IMG/VR virus record: IMGVR_UViG_3300040856_001489
Coordinates: 1-39,722 of that record
DNA from: a virus
Length of the DNA stretch: 39,722 bases
Direction: 5' to 3' (one strand)
In this document: positions 32,606 to 39,722 of the stretch, in pieces
Position numbering within the stretch: position 1 is the stretch's first letter
Layout: each line of letters opens with the position of its first letter
Program-made: the position numbers and the translations under genes
Notes under the pieces: generated by a model
The model's database searches: none
What the model was told of the DNA's origin: nothing
What the model saw: the letters and a program-made list of their open reading frames with translations, nothing else

Positions 32606-32839
32606 TTATTTTCTATAACCTTTAGGTTTTTTTGGAGATTCCTCTTTGATGTACCTCTTTAACTCATCTACGAATACTATTCTTAGATAAACAGGAAGAT
32701 TATATACTTCAGTAAAAGAAAGACTACCTTTACTATGGTATATGATATTTAATATTTGTTTATATAAGTCTAACTTATACTTTTGCGTCAGGCCAAAAAA
32801 ACTGTATCCCGATGGGAGTGTCAACTTGAAACGGTTCAC
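32606..32839 (-). CDS. Frameshift-extension of the gp26-like tail-assembly protein (gp51-position)
   Basis: The 77-codon frame overlaps the last 65 bases of the gp26-like gene, in the +1 frame. Its only upstream start codon is a GTG at 32839, and it has no ATG at all, so independent initiation is poor. The encoded tail after the seven-T run (62 residues, starting GLTQKYKLDLYKQ) has a helical segment VYNLPVYLRIVFVDELKRYI. That resembles the C-terminal extensions of phage tail-assembly chaperones ('..mP...r...i..l'). The position, between tube and tape-measure genes, is where such frameshifted extensions occur. I read it as translated mainly by frameshifting, giving a 338-residue fusion. Free expression from GTG is the alternative. 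Confidence 0.6.
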   Translation of the reverse strand: MNRFKLTLPSGYSFFGLTQKYKLDLYKQILNIIYHSKGSLSFTEVYNLPVYLRIVFVDELKRYIKEESPKKPKGYRK

Positions 32840-33623
32840 CAGTCTCCCTATCTGTCACCTCCACAGACAGATTTACACCCGGTTGAATACCTTCTATAAA
32901 CTTTCTCAACGCTCTTGCATCTGATGCTAATATGCCATTATCCACAAAATCTCTTATGAACTTTTGGTCTTTATTGCCATCTACTGATACAATCTGATGT
33001 TTCAGCTGTGTAGAAGATAACTTTGCTTGTCCAGTAAATAGTTTTTTATTCTTATCAATTTCCATTTGAAACCTCTTCTGATCACCTTGAGTCATAATCC
33101 TAAAGGTTACTACTACTTTTGAAGATGGCAATTCAAATTCAAATTCATTCAGACCTACTTCTTTTAGAAATCTTTCTTCTAAATAATTTAAGGATAATTC
33201 TGATAAATCAACACTTTCTCTTTGTTTCTTACCGGAAGGAGTATCAATGCTTACATCATATTCATTACCATATCCAAAAATTCTTGCTGCTACAGTTAGA
33301 GCATCTACATCTCCCAAAATTAAATCATCTAACTTTACTCCTTCAGTCACAATTAATGATTCTAAGAATCTATCCAAAACAACACCTTTTTTAATATATG
33401 ATTCTGTGGTAAGAATATCTTCTTCCTTTGCAGTCATATATTTAATCTCTATATTCCCAGAATGAAGAGGACTACCCTTTGGATAGAGTAGTCCTTTCGA
33501 TGGTAGTTCTATGATTTCTGTAGGTATTCTATATCCTACTACTTCTTCATTTTTTGAGTTTGGAACTGTCTGTTCATTTGATTCCAAAACTTCTCTCTTA
33601 GGGTAATTTGTATCCATTTTCAT
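32775..33623 (-). CDS. gp26-like baseplate/tail-assembly protein
   Basis: The 282-residue protein has the features of the T4 baseplate protein family that includes gp26: VGYRIPTEIIELPSKGLLYP near the N-terminus, then EIKYMTAKEEDILTTESYIKKG and LDRFLESLIV. DLILGDVDALTVAARIFGYG follows, and the C-terminal half has SSKVVVTFRIMTQGDQKRF. In phages of this type it acts with the tape-measure product during tail initiation, probably as the chaperone-like partner. It lies between the tube gene and the tape-measure gene. Its 3' end overlaps the 77-codon frame, with which it may be fused by frameshifting. The start may be the third codon, also ATG. Confidence 0.8.
   Translation of the reverse strand: MKMDTNYPKREVLESNEQTVPNSKNEEVVGYRIPTEIIELPSKGLLYPKGSPLHSGNIEIKYMTAKEEDILTTESYIKKGVVLDRFLESLIVTEGVKLDDLILGDVDALTVAARIFGYGNEYDVSIDTPSGKKQRESVDLSELSLNYLEERFLKEVGLNEFEFELPSSKVVVTFRIMTQGDQKRFQMEIDKNKKLFTGQAKLSSTQLKHQIVSVDGNKDQKFIRDFVDNGILASDARALRKFIEGIQPGVNLSVEVTDRETGEPFQVDTPIGIQFFWPDAKV
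32791..32804 (-). other. Putative programmed +1 (or -2) frameshift site
   Basis: The coding strand reads CAG TTT TTT TGG CC in the gp26-like frame, with a run of seven T. After a +1 slip a Phe-tRNA on TTT re-pairs perfectly with the next TTT, and reading continues as GGC CTG in the 77-codon frame. A -2 slip gives the same outcome. The run lies 16 bases before the first stop. Confidence 0.5.
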
Positions 33624-33672
33624 TTATATAAAACTTTTAAGTAAAACCAAAAAATAATACAGATAGTTTATA

Positions 33673-34176
33673 TTAACCAGGGAAATATTCTGCCCAATCG
33701 TAAGAAATAGTTGCATCAATAGCAACTAAGTCATCAGAGGATACATCTAAACTTCCCCAATTAATATTCGCAAAAAATGCACCGTTTAATTCCCAAAAAG
33801 CACCTGTTGCTCCTGTTGGATCAACGTAGTACAATGTAATCTTCTTTTTATAAGTAGACATATATTGGTCAACGTTATTAACAGAATCGTGGTGTTCTAA
33901 GTACATCCAATCGTGAGCTACTTGCGCTCCACTAAGAGTAAGTGTCTCTAAAGGATCATAAAAAGTTACACTAATATCTTGCCATCTTGACTTCCCCTTA
34001 ATCTTGTATTCCGCATTAATCGTATCAACAACAACAGGGTTATTCTCAACAGAAGGTAAATCAGTAGTTTTTATGAGATATGAATCTACATTTTGCTCAT
34101 AATATGTTTGTATGTTCATAATGAAGCGATTCTGCTGCTTCATATCAACAAACTGAAAATTATTCTGATAGGGCAT
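33673..34176 (-). CDS. Tail tube protein (gp19-like)
   Basis: The 167-residue protein has the length of T4 gp19 (163) and follows the sheath gene as in T4. It shows the tube beta-barrel pattern: FVDMKQQNRFIMNIQT, DSYLIKTTDLPSV, ISVTFYDPLETLTL, KITLYYVDPTGATGAFWEL and VAIDATISYDWAEYF. It forms the inner tube through which DNA passes, stacked inside the sheath. A TATTTATA motif lies 16 bases before its ATG, so it may be transcribed separately at high level, as befits a major structural protein. Confidence 0.9.
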   Translation of the reverse strand: MPYQNNFQFVDMKQQNRFIMNIQTYYEQNVDSYLIKTTDLPSVENNPVVVDTINAEYKIKGKSRWQDISVTFYDPLETLTLSGAQVAHDWMYLEHHDSVNNVDQYMSTYKKKITLYYVDPTGATGAFWELNGAFFANINWGSLDVSSDDLVAIDATISYDWAEYFPG

Positions 34177-34191
34177 AGTTCTTTATTTTAA

Positions 34192-34199
34192 TATAAATA
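34192..34199 (-). promoter_or_regulatory. TATTTATA motif, candidate phage promoter before the tail tube gene
   Basis: The coding strand reads ACACTATTTATATTAAAATA; the core begins 16 bases before the ATG at 34176. Confidence 0.35.
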
Positions 34200-34216
34200 G
34201 TGTTATTTTATAAATT

Positions 34217-36199
34217 TTATGCATTTCCTTGTCCTTCAGGAGAATCACTTGGGAATACTGCTCCTGTTGGTAATACATAGAAGTCAATAATCACAAATTC
34301 CGCAGTTCTTGTTGGTTTCAAGTAGATAGCACCTCTCAATTCATTTCTATCAATTACATCAGGTGTATTGTTTGATTCATCCATTACAATTCTAAAATCA
34401 TATAAACCTTGTTTTCTTTGAACATCTTGGAAATATGGGGTAGTAATATCAATGAATCTTTTTCTTGTTTGTACAGTATTTTGTTCAAACACCAAGTATC
34501 TTGAAGAAGATGCAACAAACTTCTTAGCTGCAATAAGCAATCTTCTTACATTAATTCTATCTAAAGCAGAACGCTTCTTCTGTAGAGTCTTTTGACCCCA
34601 TACTACAACACCATCTCTTGGATAAGTAGCAATTGGGTTAACATTACTTGAGTATAAAGAATCTCTCATAGATGTTGTAAGTTTGGTTTCAGCCTGTACT
34701 GCAATCTCAATACCTCCCCTATTCAAACCTGCAGGAGCAAACCAAGGGAAACTTACATAATCATTAAAAGATAAGACACCAGCTACTACACAAGAAGGTG
34801 GAATCCAAACGTTTCTATTTAAGTCAGGGTCAGCAACTTGTACCCAAGGGTAGTACATCGCAGCATAATTAGAGTTTCTTGATTCTCCTGCTAATTGTGC
34901 TTGTCCTAAAGAATCACCATACTTAGTTGGGTCAATTACAAGGAATACATCACCTCTCTCTTCACATACTGCAATTGCATAAGTAAGGATATCGCTATGC
35001 TTTCCACCTGCTTCTTGGATGATACCAGGCATAAACAACATATTAATATCATATTCATCTGCATTTGATAAAATGTCTAAAGCATCATAGTATGCTGTAG
35101 AACCTGATATACCACCTGCACCTTGAGATAAGTTAAATCCTTGAGAATTTTCTTCTACAATACTGTTGTAGAATGCTCTTGGATGCTGTACATAGCCATC
35201 AGTACCATAAGCAAAAGTTCCTGATACAGCAGCAGGTAATGAACCTGATAATGCACCATCCCTAACATCTCCATTCTCATTAAGATAATTGAGAGTTTGT
35301 TTTAATACTTCTACTCTAACAAATCTTGAACGGTTAGGATAAGAACCTGACAATTGTAGGTAAGGTCTTCCTGTTCCACTTCCTCTTAAAGTATATACTT
35401 GATCTCCTACTACTCTTGGTAAGTATCCTACATCATTGGGGTCTAAAGATACGTTATTGAATTGCTCAATAACAATCTTTCTTCCTGTTCTATCATCACC
35501 TCTTCTTAAGGAAAGGTTAAACGTACCTCTTCTATTATTTACATTAGATACTTCCCATCTAAAGTTATTTCTGTTTCCGTTTGTTAATATTCCTAAATTA
35601 TTAACATCTCCCGAACTTTCAAGACCGTTATCAGAAGACACAGTAGTACCACTATTACCGTATAATCCTTCAGACATTAAATGAATCTTAAAAGATGCAG
35701 ATGTTTCGTTAAATACAGATGAAGTATAGGAATTCCTCAATGCTAAAGAAGCACTTGCATTAATACCAGCAATATCAGCATTAGGGTCTGCTGCTGCTAA
35801 AGATGCAGATATAGTAGTCCACTCAGAACCTCCTGTTGTATATAAATTTCTATGTTCTTGAACAGAACCAGAATCAACAACATTAGTTCTTGCAATTTCT
35901 GCATCACTATTAATGATTCTTACTACCGTTAAATTATCTCCGTATCTTAAATATTCTTGTGCTGTATAGTTAGTTAAAAACTTATATTCTGTTGCATACG
36001 CTCCTGAACCTGAAATAAAACTATTACCGAATGCTCTTAAGTATTCTGCATAGTTAGATACAGTAGTTGGTCTAAACGCAGGACCATATAAGGTAGGTCC
36101 AATTACTGCTGCACCTATTGCTTGTATTTCTTGAGGTAAGAAGCTCAAGTCCTTTTCTCGTGTAAATACACCGGGACTGATAAATCTTTCGTTAGCCAT
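34217..36199 (-). CDS. Contractile tail sheath protein (gp18-like)
   Basis: The 660-residue protein matches T4 gp18 (659) in length and in landmarks. The N-terminus is FISPGVFTREKDLSFLPQEI and the early domain reads AIGAAVIGPTLYGPAFRPTT with VVRIINSD. The conserved C-terminal sheath core contains NPIATYPRDGVVVWGQKTLQ, DRINVRRLLIAAKKFV, FEQNTVQTRKRFIDI and RNELRGAIYLKPTRTAEFVI. These segments build the handshake and tube-facing domain of contractile sheaths. It is the clearest evidence that the phage is a myovirus. A TATTTATA motif 41 bases before the ATG marks its own transcription unit. Confidence 0.95.
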   Translation of the reverse strand: MANERFISPGVFTREKDLSFLPQEIQAIGAAVIGPTLYGPAFRPTTVSNYAEYLRAFGNSFISGSGAYATEYKFLTNYTAQEYLRYGDNLTVVRIINSDAEIARTNVVDSGSVQEHRNLYTTGGSEWTTISASLAAADPNADIAGINASASLALRNSYTSSVFNETSASFKIHLMSEGLYGNSGTTVSSDNGLESSGDVNNLGILTNGNRNNFRWEVSNVNNRRGTFNLSLRRGDDRTGRKIVIEQFNNVSLDPNDVGYLPRVVGDQVYTLRGSGTGRPYLQLSGSYPNRSRFVRVEVLKQTLNYLNENGDVRDGALSGSLPAAVSGTFAYGTDGYVQHPRAFYNSIVEENSQGFNLSQGAGGISGSTAYYDALDILSNADEYDINMLFMPGIIQEAGGKHSDILTYAIAVCEERGDVFLVIDPTKYGDSLGQAQLAGESRNSNYAAMYYPWVQVADPDLNRNVWIPPSCVVAGVLSFNDYVSFPWFAPAGLNRGGIEIAVQAETKLTTSMRDSLYSSNVNPIATYPRDGVVVWGQKTLQKKRSALDRINVRRLLIAAKKFVASSSRYLVFEQNTVQTRKRFIDITTPYFQDVQRKQGLYDFRIVMDESNNTPDVIDRNELRGAIYLKPTRTAEFVIIDFYVLPTGAVFPSDSPEGQGNA

Positions 36200-36239
36200 T
36201 TTTATGTTATTAAGTTAGTTTTTAATTCAAATTGCTATC

Positions 36240-36247
36240 TATAAATA
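36240..36247 (-). promoter_or_regulatory. TATTTATA motif, candidate phage promoter before the sheath gene
   Basis: The coding strand reads GCCATATATTTATAGATAGC in the 73-base gap upstream of the sheath gene; the core begins 41 bases before its ATG. Confidence 0.4.
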
Positions 36248-36272
36248 TATGGCAATTTTTTGAAAATTAGTT

Positions 36273-37100
36273 TTAATCCCTCTCCCCAGGAAATTTATCC
36301 ACAGCATTTATATCAAAAGAAGACTGCTCTGTTCTAAATACTATCCTTTTTACAGAATAGGCTTTTCGTATAGTAGACTTTCTCAACTCAAATTCAGATT
36401 GTAAACGAGCATCAACAGTCAAAGGTATTGTAGATTTAACTAATCTTTCAGAGTTAGAAGGATTAATGTTATCAAAGGAGATACCTCCTACAAAAGTTCT
36501 AAACTTATAAGAGTCTCCCCATACAAAATTACTTGCAGGAATTATATTTTGAACAATATTGTTCATCTGCTCAATATAGTAAGAGAAAAATACTAACTCA
36601 TATTCTACTTTGTAGAATTCAGGCATAACTGATATGTAGAATTCTTCAGAAAAATTAGAGTTTGTTGTTTTACTATGTTGATCTCTTATGTTTTCAAAGT
36701 TTCTCTCTTTAGGTCTAATTAATAAATTTGAACCCTCCACAGGATAATTCACATCTAATTTTTTAAATCTGTCATCCTCTGACATAGATAATCTTTTTAT
36801 AACTCCATAAGGTGCTAAAATCTTACCTTGCTTATCTCTTAGATATCCTCTTCCTTGAATTTGAGACCATATTTCAGCAGAAGCATACACAATAGGTACA
36901 TCTACCATACTCTCATTCTGCTCTACTTGTAAATCAATAACATTCTTTAGATAATACATTATAGCATAATCCACATCATATATTGATATGGCGGGAGTTC
37001 TAAAGGTGTCATCATCTCGCCTTACTTCACGAGCTCTATTAATATCCCTATTCAGATTGAAATCTGTAGCACTAAATGGTATTTCTTTATTTTGAGACAT
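36273..37100 (-). CDS. Tail sheath stabiliser / tail completion protein (gp15-like)
   Basis: The 275-residue protein has the length and motif order of T4 gp15 (272). MVDVPIVYASAEIWSQIQ parallels 'iRVPITYASkE', followed by ILAPYGVIKRLSM and YKVEYELVFFSYYIEQMNNI, which parallels the 'i.YeLsiftry.dDm.qivEqilp' segment. VQNIIPASNFVWGD and VKSTIPLTVDARLQS complete the set. gp15 caps the top of the tail and joins it to the neck. The order gp13-, gp14-, gp15- and gp18-like is that of T4. The ATG shares one base with the stop of the upstream gene. Confidence 0.8.
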   Translation of the reverse strand: MSQNKEIPFSATDFNLNRDINRAREVRRDDDTFRTPAISIYDVDYAIMYYLKNVIDLQVEQNESMVDVPIVYASAEIWSQIQGRGYLRDKQGKILAPYGVIKRLSMSEDDRFKKLDVNYPVEGSNLLIRPKERNFENIRDQHSKTTNSNFSEEFYISVMPEFYKVEYELVFFSYYIEQMNNIVQNIIPASNFVWGDSYKFRTFVGGISFDNINPSNSERLVKSTIPLTVDARLQSEFELRKSTIRKAYSVKRIVFRTEQSSFDINAVDKFPGERD

Positions 37101-37633
37101 TATATTCTATTTGGTAAATCATAAATACTATTCCTTGCTGTGGTAATATCCTCAACACCAAGTCTATCTGGTGTTGTTTTAAATCCAGTAGCAACAATAC
37201 TTATATTATAACCAAATTCATCTTCGCCATCTTCTGTTGTTGCAAGAAGAGTATCAGGATTTCTTCCTGTCCATAATTCATTTATAGAAACATAAGTTAA
37301 TTCGTAGTATTCATTATCCCACTTTACTACATCTCCTTCCAATATCACTAAGTTCTTATCTTTCAAATCATCTCGCAAAAAAGAGAACTTTATCTCTCTT
37401 GTAAAAGTATTATAGTCATCTCCATCAAAATCCTTATCCTGTCTTGTAATTAAAGAATTTATCCTCATAGGATTATAGAATACCTTTTTTGTAGATTCTC
37501 CGTATATGTTTACTTTTGTAAACTGTGTAGAAATTTTATATATGACAACTTCTGTATTGATAATACCATTTATCAATTCCCTATTGAGTCTTCTGACTAA
37601 ACTAACATCCCTTGAACTTCCAAATAGTGGCAT
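37100..37633 (-). CDS. Neck protein (gp14-like)
   Basis: The 177-residue protein contains INTEVVIYKISTQFTKVN, YNPMRINSLITRQ, and LVILEGDVVKWDNEYYELTY, the last resembling the 'GD.i.f....feI' strand of T4 gp14. It is shorter than gp14 (256 residues). The place between gp13-like and gp15-like genes supports a neck or head-completion protein that sits at the portal vertex and receives the tail. It overlaps the next gene by one base and follows the gp13-like stop by one base. Confidence 0.65.
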   Translation of the reverse strand: MPLFGSSRDVSLVRRLNRELINGIINTEVVIYKISTQFTKVNIYGESTKKVFYNPMRINSLITRQDKDFDGDDYNTFTREIKFSFLRDDLKDKNLVILEGDVVKWDNEYYELTYVSINELWTGRNPDTLLATTEDGEDEFGYNISIVATGFKTTPDRLGVEDITTARNSIYDLPNRI

Positions 37634-37634
37634 A

Positions 37635-38792
37635 TTATCCTATATAAAATCTTAAAGGTACTTTGCTTATTTCACTCTGCAATGCATCAGATTCTGCTTG
37701 TTTTCTCTCCAATAAACTTTGACGAGAGAATTCATTAAGAGTTTCTCTGAGTTCTTCTATCAATGCATTCTTTTCAGATTCAGCAGCACTAAGTAATGCA
37801 TCACCATTCAAAGTTATTTCAGCCTCTGGAATAGGAATAGAAGAATACTTACTTCTTACATATCCCAACATTTCTTTAGCTAACGCTAAAGTATATCTCT
37901 TAATCCATTGTTTACCCATCGAGTTTATTCTTGAATAAACCATATTACCATAAGGTACATTTGAGTAATCGCTTATTTTGCCTTTCCCACGTTTTAATGG
38001 ATCAGTTTCTTGACTCTCTAAAGTATATTCAAAATATAGTTTTACATCTCTATTAGGAATAGGAAATATAGTAAGTCTATTATTCACCAATCTAAAACTG
38101 TAAGCACTCTTACGAATCATATCATTGAATTCAATACCTTGAATTCTAAGCAAGTCTGCATTTAAAGGATATAGAACAAAACTAACAGCAGGTGTATATC
38201 CTCCCCATTCAAATCCTTCTAACAATCCTTGAGTTCCTAATCCAGTTCCTGCATAAGGGTCTTGGTATCTTATAAGGGCAGGAAAAGGATAATGATGTAT
38301 TTTTCTTATAGTAAAATTATCTGTCTGAAAAGAACCTGATTCTAATTGTACAGTTGAATTTGTTTTTAAATCATATACTTGTACATCTTTGGTAATCTGA
38401 ATGCTTCCTGTAAAATAGGTTACATTACCACCTACACCAACAGAAGTACCATAATGTTCAGATAATTTAAATATAGATGAATTATTTGTATCTACATATT
38501 CTTGGCTAAGATTGACAGAACCGGTACTTGCACCCAATAGATACAAAAGATTATCCTTACTTACATAAGTGTTTACTTGAGACCCATACTCAGATATCGC
38601 CTCTTCAAATGCAGCAAAGAAGTTAGATTGTTGAAGTTCAACATCTACTATAGGGTATCCAAGTCTTCTTGCACACCAATCTGCAACCATATCAGCATCT
38701 TGCTGAAAATTATAATCATCATCATAATACCCATAAGGAGTATCTCCAGGGAAGAACGATGCGGATCCAGGCCATATTGGTATGTCTGCCAT
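37635..38792 (-). CDS. Neck protein (gp13-like)
   Basis: The 385-residue protein shows two segments close to T4 gp13: VADWCARRLGYPIVDVELQQ near residue 37 (T4 has a matching 'RRLGaPiinVEL') and, near the C-terminus, QWIKRYTLALAKEMLGYVRS followed by the ITLNGDALLSAAESEKNALI helix. It is longer than gp13 (309) because of central beta-rich insertions. gp13 seals the filled head with gp14. It is the first gene after a strong terminator and has a TATTTATA motif 11 bases before its ATG, so it probably begins the neck and tail unit. Confidence 0.85.
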   Translation of the reverse strand: MADIPIWPGSASFFPGDTPYGYYDDDYNFQQDADMVADWCARRLGYPIVDVELQQSNFFAAFEEAISEYGSQVNTYVSKDNLLYLLGASTGSVNLSQEYVDTNNSSIFKLSEHYGTSVGVGGNVTYFTGSIQITKDVQVYDLKTNSTVQLESGSFQTDNFTIRKIHHYPFPALIRYQDPYAGTGLGTQGLLEGFEWGGYTPAVSFVLYPLNADLLRIQGIEFNDMIRKSAYSFRLVNNRLTIFPIPNRDVKLYFEYTLESQETDPLKRGKGKISDYSNVPYGNMVYSRINSMGKQWIKRYTLALAKEMLGYVRSKYSSIPIPEAEITLNGDALLSAAESEKNALIEELRETLNEFSRQSLLERKQAESDALQSEISKVPLRFYIG

Positions 38793-38802
38793 AATCTTTT
38801 AT

Positions 38803-38810
38803 TATAAATA
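38803..38810 (-). promoter_or_regulatory. TATTTATA motif, candidate phage promoter before the neck genes
   Basis: The coding strand reads CATTATATTTATAATAAAAG; the core begins 11 bases before the ATG at 38792, right after the UUCG terminator. The short leader suggests a promoter very near the start codon. Confidence 0.4.
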
Positions 38811-38821
38811 TAATGTAGATA

Positions 38822-38853
38822 AACAAAAAAACCCCATCCGAAGACAGGGTTTT
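38822..38853 (-). terminator. Rho-independent terminator with UUCG tetraloop
   Basis: On the coding strand AAAACCCTGTC, loop TTCG, then GATGGGGTTTT forms an 11-pair stem with two G-U pairs, and the run continues to seven T. The C(UUCG)G loop is unusually stable. It lies about 28 bases after the stop of the EF-hand gene and closes that transcription unit before the neck genes. Confidence 0.85.
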
Positions 38854-38881
38854 CAAAAGTGGGTTGGTCGGGGTTCGGTTC

Positions 38882-39247
38882 TTACGCTTGAGGTTCTGTT
38901 TTAAAGTGAGAAGCTGTCTTTAATCCTAAAGTTACTAATTGGTCAACAATGACCAACCATTCTTCGATAAGACCTTCCAACACATCATTACTCAAGTCAA
39001 ACTCTTCGTTAAATACCTTAACAAGTTCTTTTCTTTCGGTAGAATCAACATCTTTTAGTTCAGCAAGTGCGGCAGGTAATGAACCGTATACAGCAACAAC
39101 CTTCATTACAAATACTTGTACGATTGCAAAGATTTCTGCTGTGTCGATGTTACCATCCTTATTAGCATCAATTTTAGTTAATGCTGTGATAAGTTGTGCA
39201 ACTGTTCTGATAGTGGGTGTTAATTTTTCGATACCAATAGTAGACAT
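38882..39247 (-). CDS. Small protein with one canonical EF-hand calcium-binding loop
   Basis: The 121-residue protein is largely helical and contains one perfect 12-residue EF-hand loop, residues 27-38 (D-A-N-K-D-G-N-I-D-T-A-E). Ligands D27, N29, D31, N33, D35 and E38 and the central G32 are all kept and flanked by helices. Calcium binding is therefore likely. The remaining helices are mostly acidic and hydrophobic (LIEEWLVIVDQLVTLGL). It is a monocistronic unit with a TATTTATA motif 45 bases upstream and a strong terminator downstream, suggesting high independent expression. A virion or particle-stability role is possible but unproved. Confidence 0.65.
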   Translation of the reverse strand: MSTIGIEKLTPTIRTVAQLITALTKIDANKDGNIDTAEIFAIVQVFVMKVVAVYGSLPAALAELKDVDSTERKELVKVFNEEFDLSNDVLEGLIEEWLVIVDQLVTLGLKTASHFKTEPQA

Positions 39248-39291
39248 AGTTTTATTTGTTTTGTTTTGTTATAATAATTAAGTTCCTTTAT

Positions 39292-39299
39292 TATAAATA
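39292..39299 (-). promoter_or_regulatory. TATTTATA motif, candidate phage promoter before the EF-hand gene
   Basis: The coding strand reads ATATCTATTTATAATAAAGG; the core begins 45 bases before the ATG at 39247. The remaining leader is A/T-rich without a Shine-Dalgarno sequence near the start. Confidence 0.4.
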
Positions 39300-39340
39300 G
39301 ATATGTTTTTTAGAAAAGAGTGTTAAGGGGGTATTAAATT

Positions 39341-39559
39341 TTAGGGTTGCTTCTCCCCGACTTTTTCTACGATGGTAATCGTAGGTTTTTTAGAGTTAGT
39401 TAATTGGTTTAAATACTCTTGTGCTATACTATACTGCTGTTTTGTACTCATAGGTAATCGTGAGTAATAGTACATAGGTTCATAGTGATAAGCAGAACGA
39501 TAAGTTGAACAAGAGGATAAAACTACTGCAACTACTAATAGTTTAAGTAGTGTTTTCAT
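39341..39559 (-). CDS. Small lipoprotein
   Basis: The 72-residue protein has a lipoprotein signal peptide: MKTLLKLLVVAVVLSSC, with lipobox L14-S15-S16-C17, so the mature protein would be a lipid-anchored 56-residue polypeptide. The mature part is Tyr/Ser-rich at first (YHYEPMYYYSRL) then a short helix. Phage lipoproteins of this size include outer-membrane spanins and superinfection-exclusion proteins; neither is identified here. A TATTTATA motif lies 74 bases upstream. Confidence 0.7.
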   Translation of the reverse strand: MKTLLKLLVVAVVLSSCSTYRSAYHYEPMYYYSRLPMSTKQQYSIAQEYLNQLTNSKKPTITIVEKVGEKQP

Positions 39560-39632
39560 AATAATTAATAGTTTGGTTATGTTTATATAAGTATGTAACT
39601 GTTTTAGTTTTTTAGGCTTCTCGCAAACTTTT

Positions 39633-39640
39633 TATAAATA
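39633..39640 (-). promoter_or_regulatory. TATTTATA motif, candidate phage promoter before the lipoprotein gene
   Basis: The coding strand reads TAGGATTATTTATAAAAAGT; the core begins 74 bases before the ATG at 39559. This copy has the longest leader and the least conserved flanks. Confidence 0.3.
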
Positions 39641-39722
39641 ATCCTAATATCCCATTCTATAAATTAGAAATTCTGTATTTTGTCATCTTGACAAGTTTTA
39701 TAATTTATCTACGAGTTCTGTA

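Noticed and set aside
39680-39694. Inverted repeat TTGTCA-TCT-TGACAA near the right edge
   Set aside because: Arms are only six bases and there is no following T-run on the coding strand, so it is neither a convincing terminator nor a proven operator. A few codons of an upstream gene (ending TAA at 39698-39700) may enter the edge here but are too short to call.
1-39722. tRNA genes, CRISPR arrays or insertion sequences
   Set aside because: No cloverleaf-like GC-richer segment, no short direct-repeat array and no transposase were seen in the gaps or genes.

Overview
The window is one continuous, AT-rich, tightly packed gene block in which every convincing gene reads from the minus strand. It is a segment of a tailed bacteriophage with a contractile tail (myovirus, T4-like in logic). 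Neck, sheath, tube, tape-measure and baseplate genes follow the classic order and sit beside a T4-style replication set. Adjacent genes commonly overlap by 1-30 bases (ATGA or TAATG junctions). No tRNA, rRNA or CRISPR was seen. The host is most likely a member of the Bacteroidota. Starts lack clear Shine-Dalgarno sequences and instead follow A/T-rich leaders. One promoter matches the Bacteroidota pattern (TTTG, 20-base spacer, TAnnTTTG), and a short Bacteroidota-style lipoprotein is present. The host call is an inference.

Layout in transcription order (right to left). At 39.6-38.8 kb there is a small lipoprotein gene and a 121-residue protein with one canonical EF-hand loop, closed by a strong UUCG hairpin terminator. 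At 38.8-32.4 kb come the neck and tail genes: gp13-, gp14- and gp15-like proteins, sheath (gp18), tube (gp19), and a gp26-like tail-assembly protein. The last overlaps a 77-codon frame without any ATG, joined through a seven-T slippery run that looks like a programmed +1 (or -2) frameshift. At 32.4-24.8 kb come a small protein, a 1332-residue tape measure with three tandem 52-residue repeats, baseplate proteins including a LysM/gp53-like one, a large hub-like protein and an unidentified protein.

Replication block (24.8-10.2 kb). It opens, behind the Bacteroidota-type promoter, with a short exonuclease-less family A polymerase-like protein. Next come an unknown protein, a cysteine-free gp32-like SSB, a UvsX/RecA recombinase, a 5'-3' exonuclease, a DnaB/gp41-like helicase, NrdB and NrdA. 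NrdA is interrupted by a 375-residue LAGLIDADG intein placed exactly before the catalytic cysteine. Four small unknown genes, a full DNA polymerase I with proofreading domain, a zinc ribbon, a MazG-like protein, a PD-(D/E)XK nuclease with four cysteines and a SLOG-like protein complete it.

Glycan block (9.7 kb to the left edge). It holds about ten glycosyltransferase-like genes (GT-B and GT-A types), one naturally split in two, with a SAM methyltransferase and a possible methyltransferase remnant. The block probably decorates phage particles or DNA; its acceptor is unknown.

A recurrent coding-strand motif, TATTTATA, lies just upstream of at least eight genes that begin after intergenic gaps and is the best candidate for a phage-specific promoter element. 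Family names below come from reading motifs and recalling family features; no database search was run.
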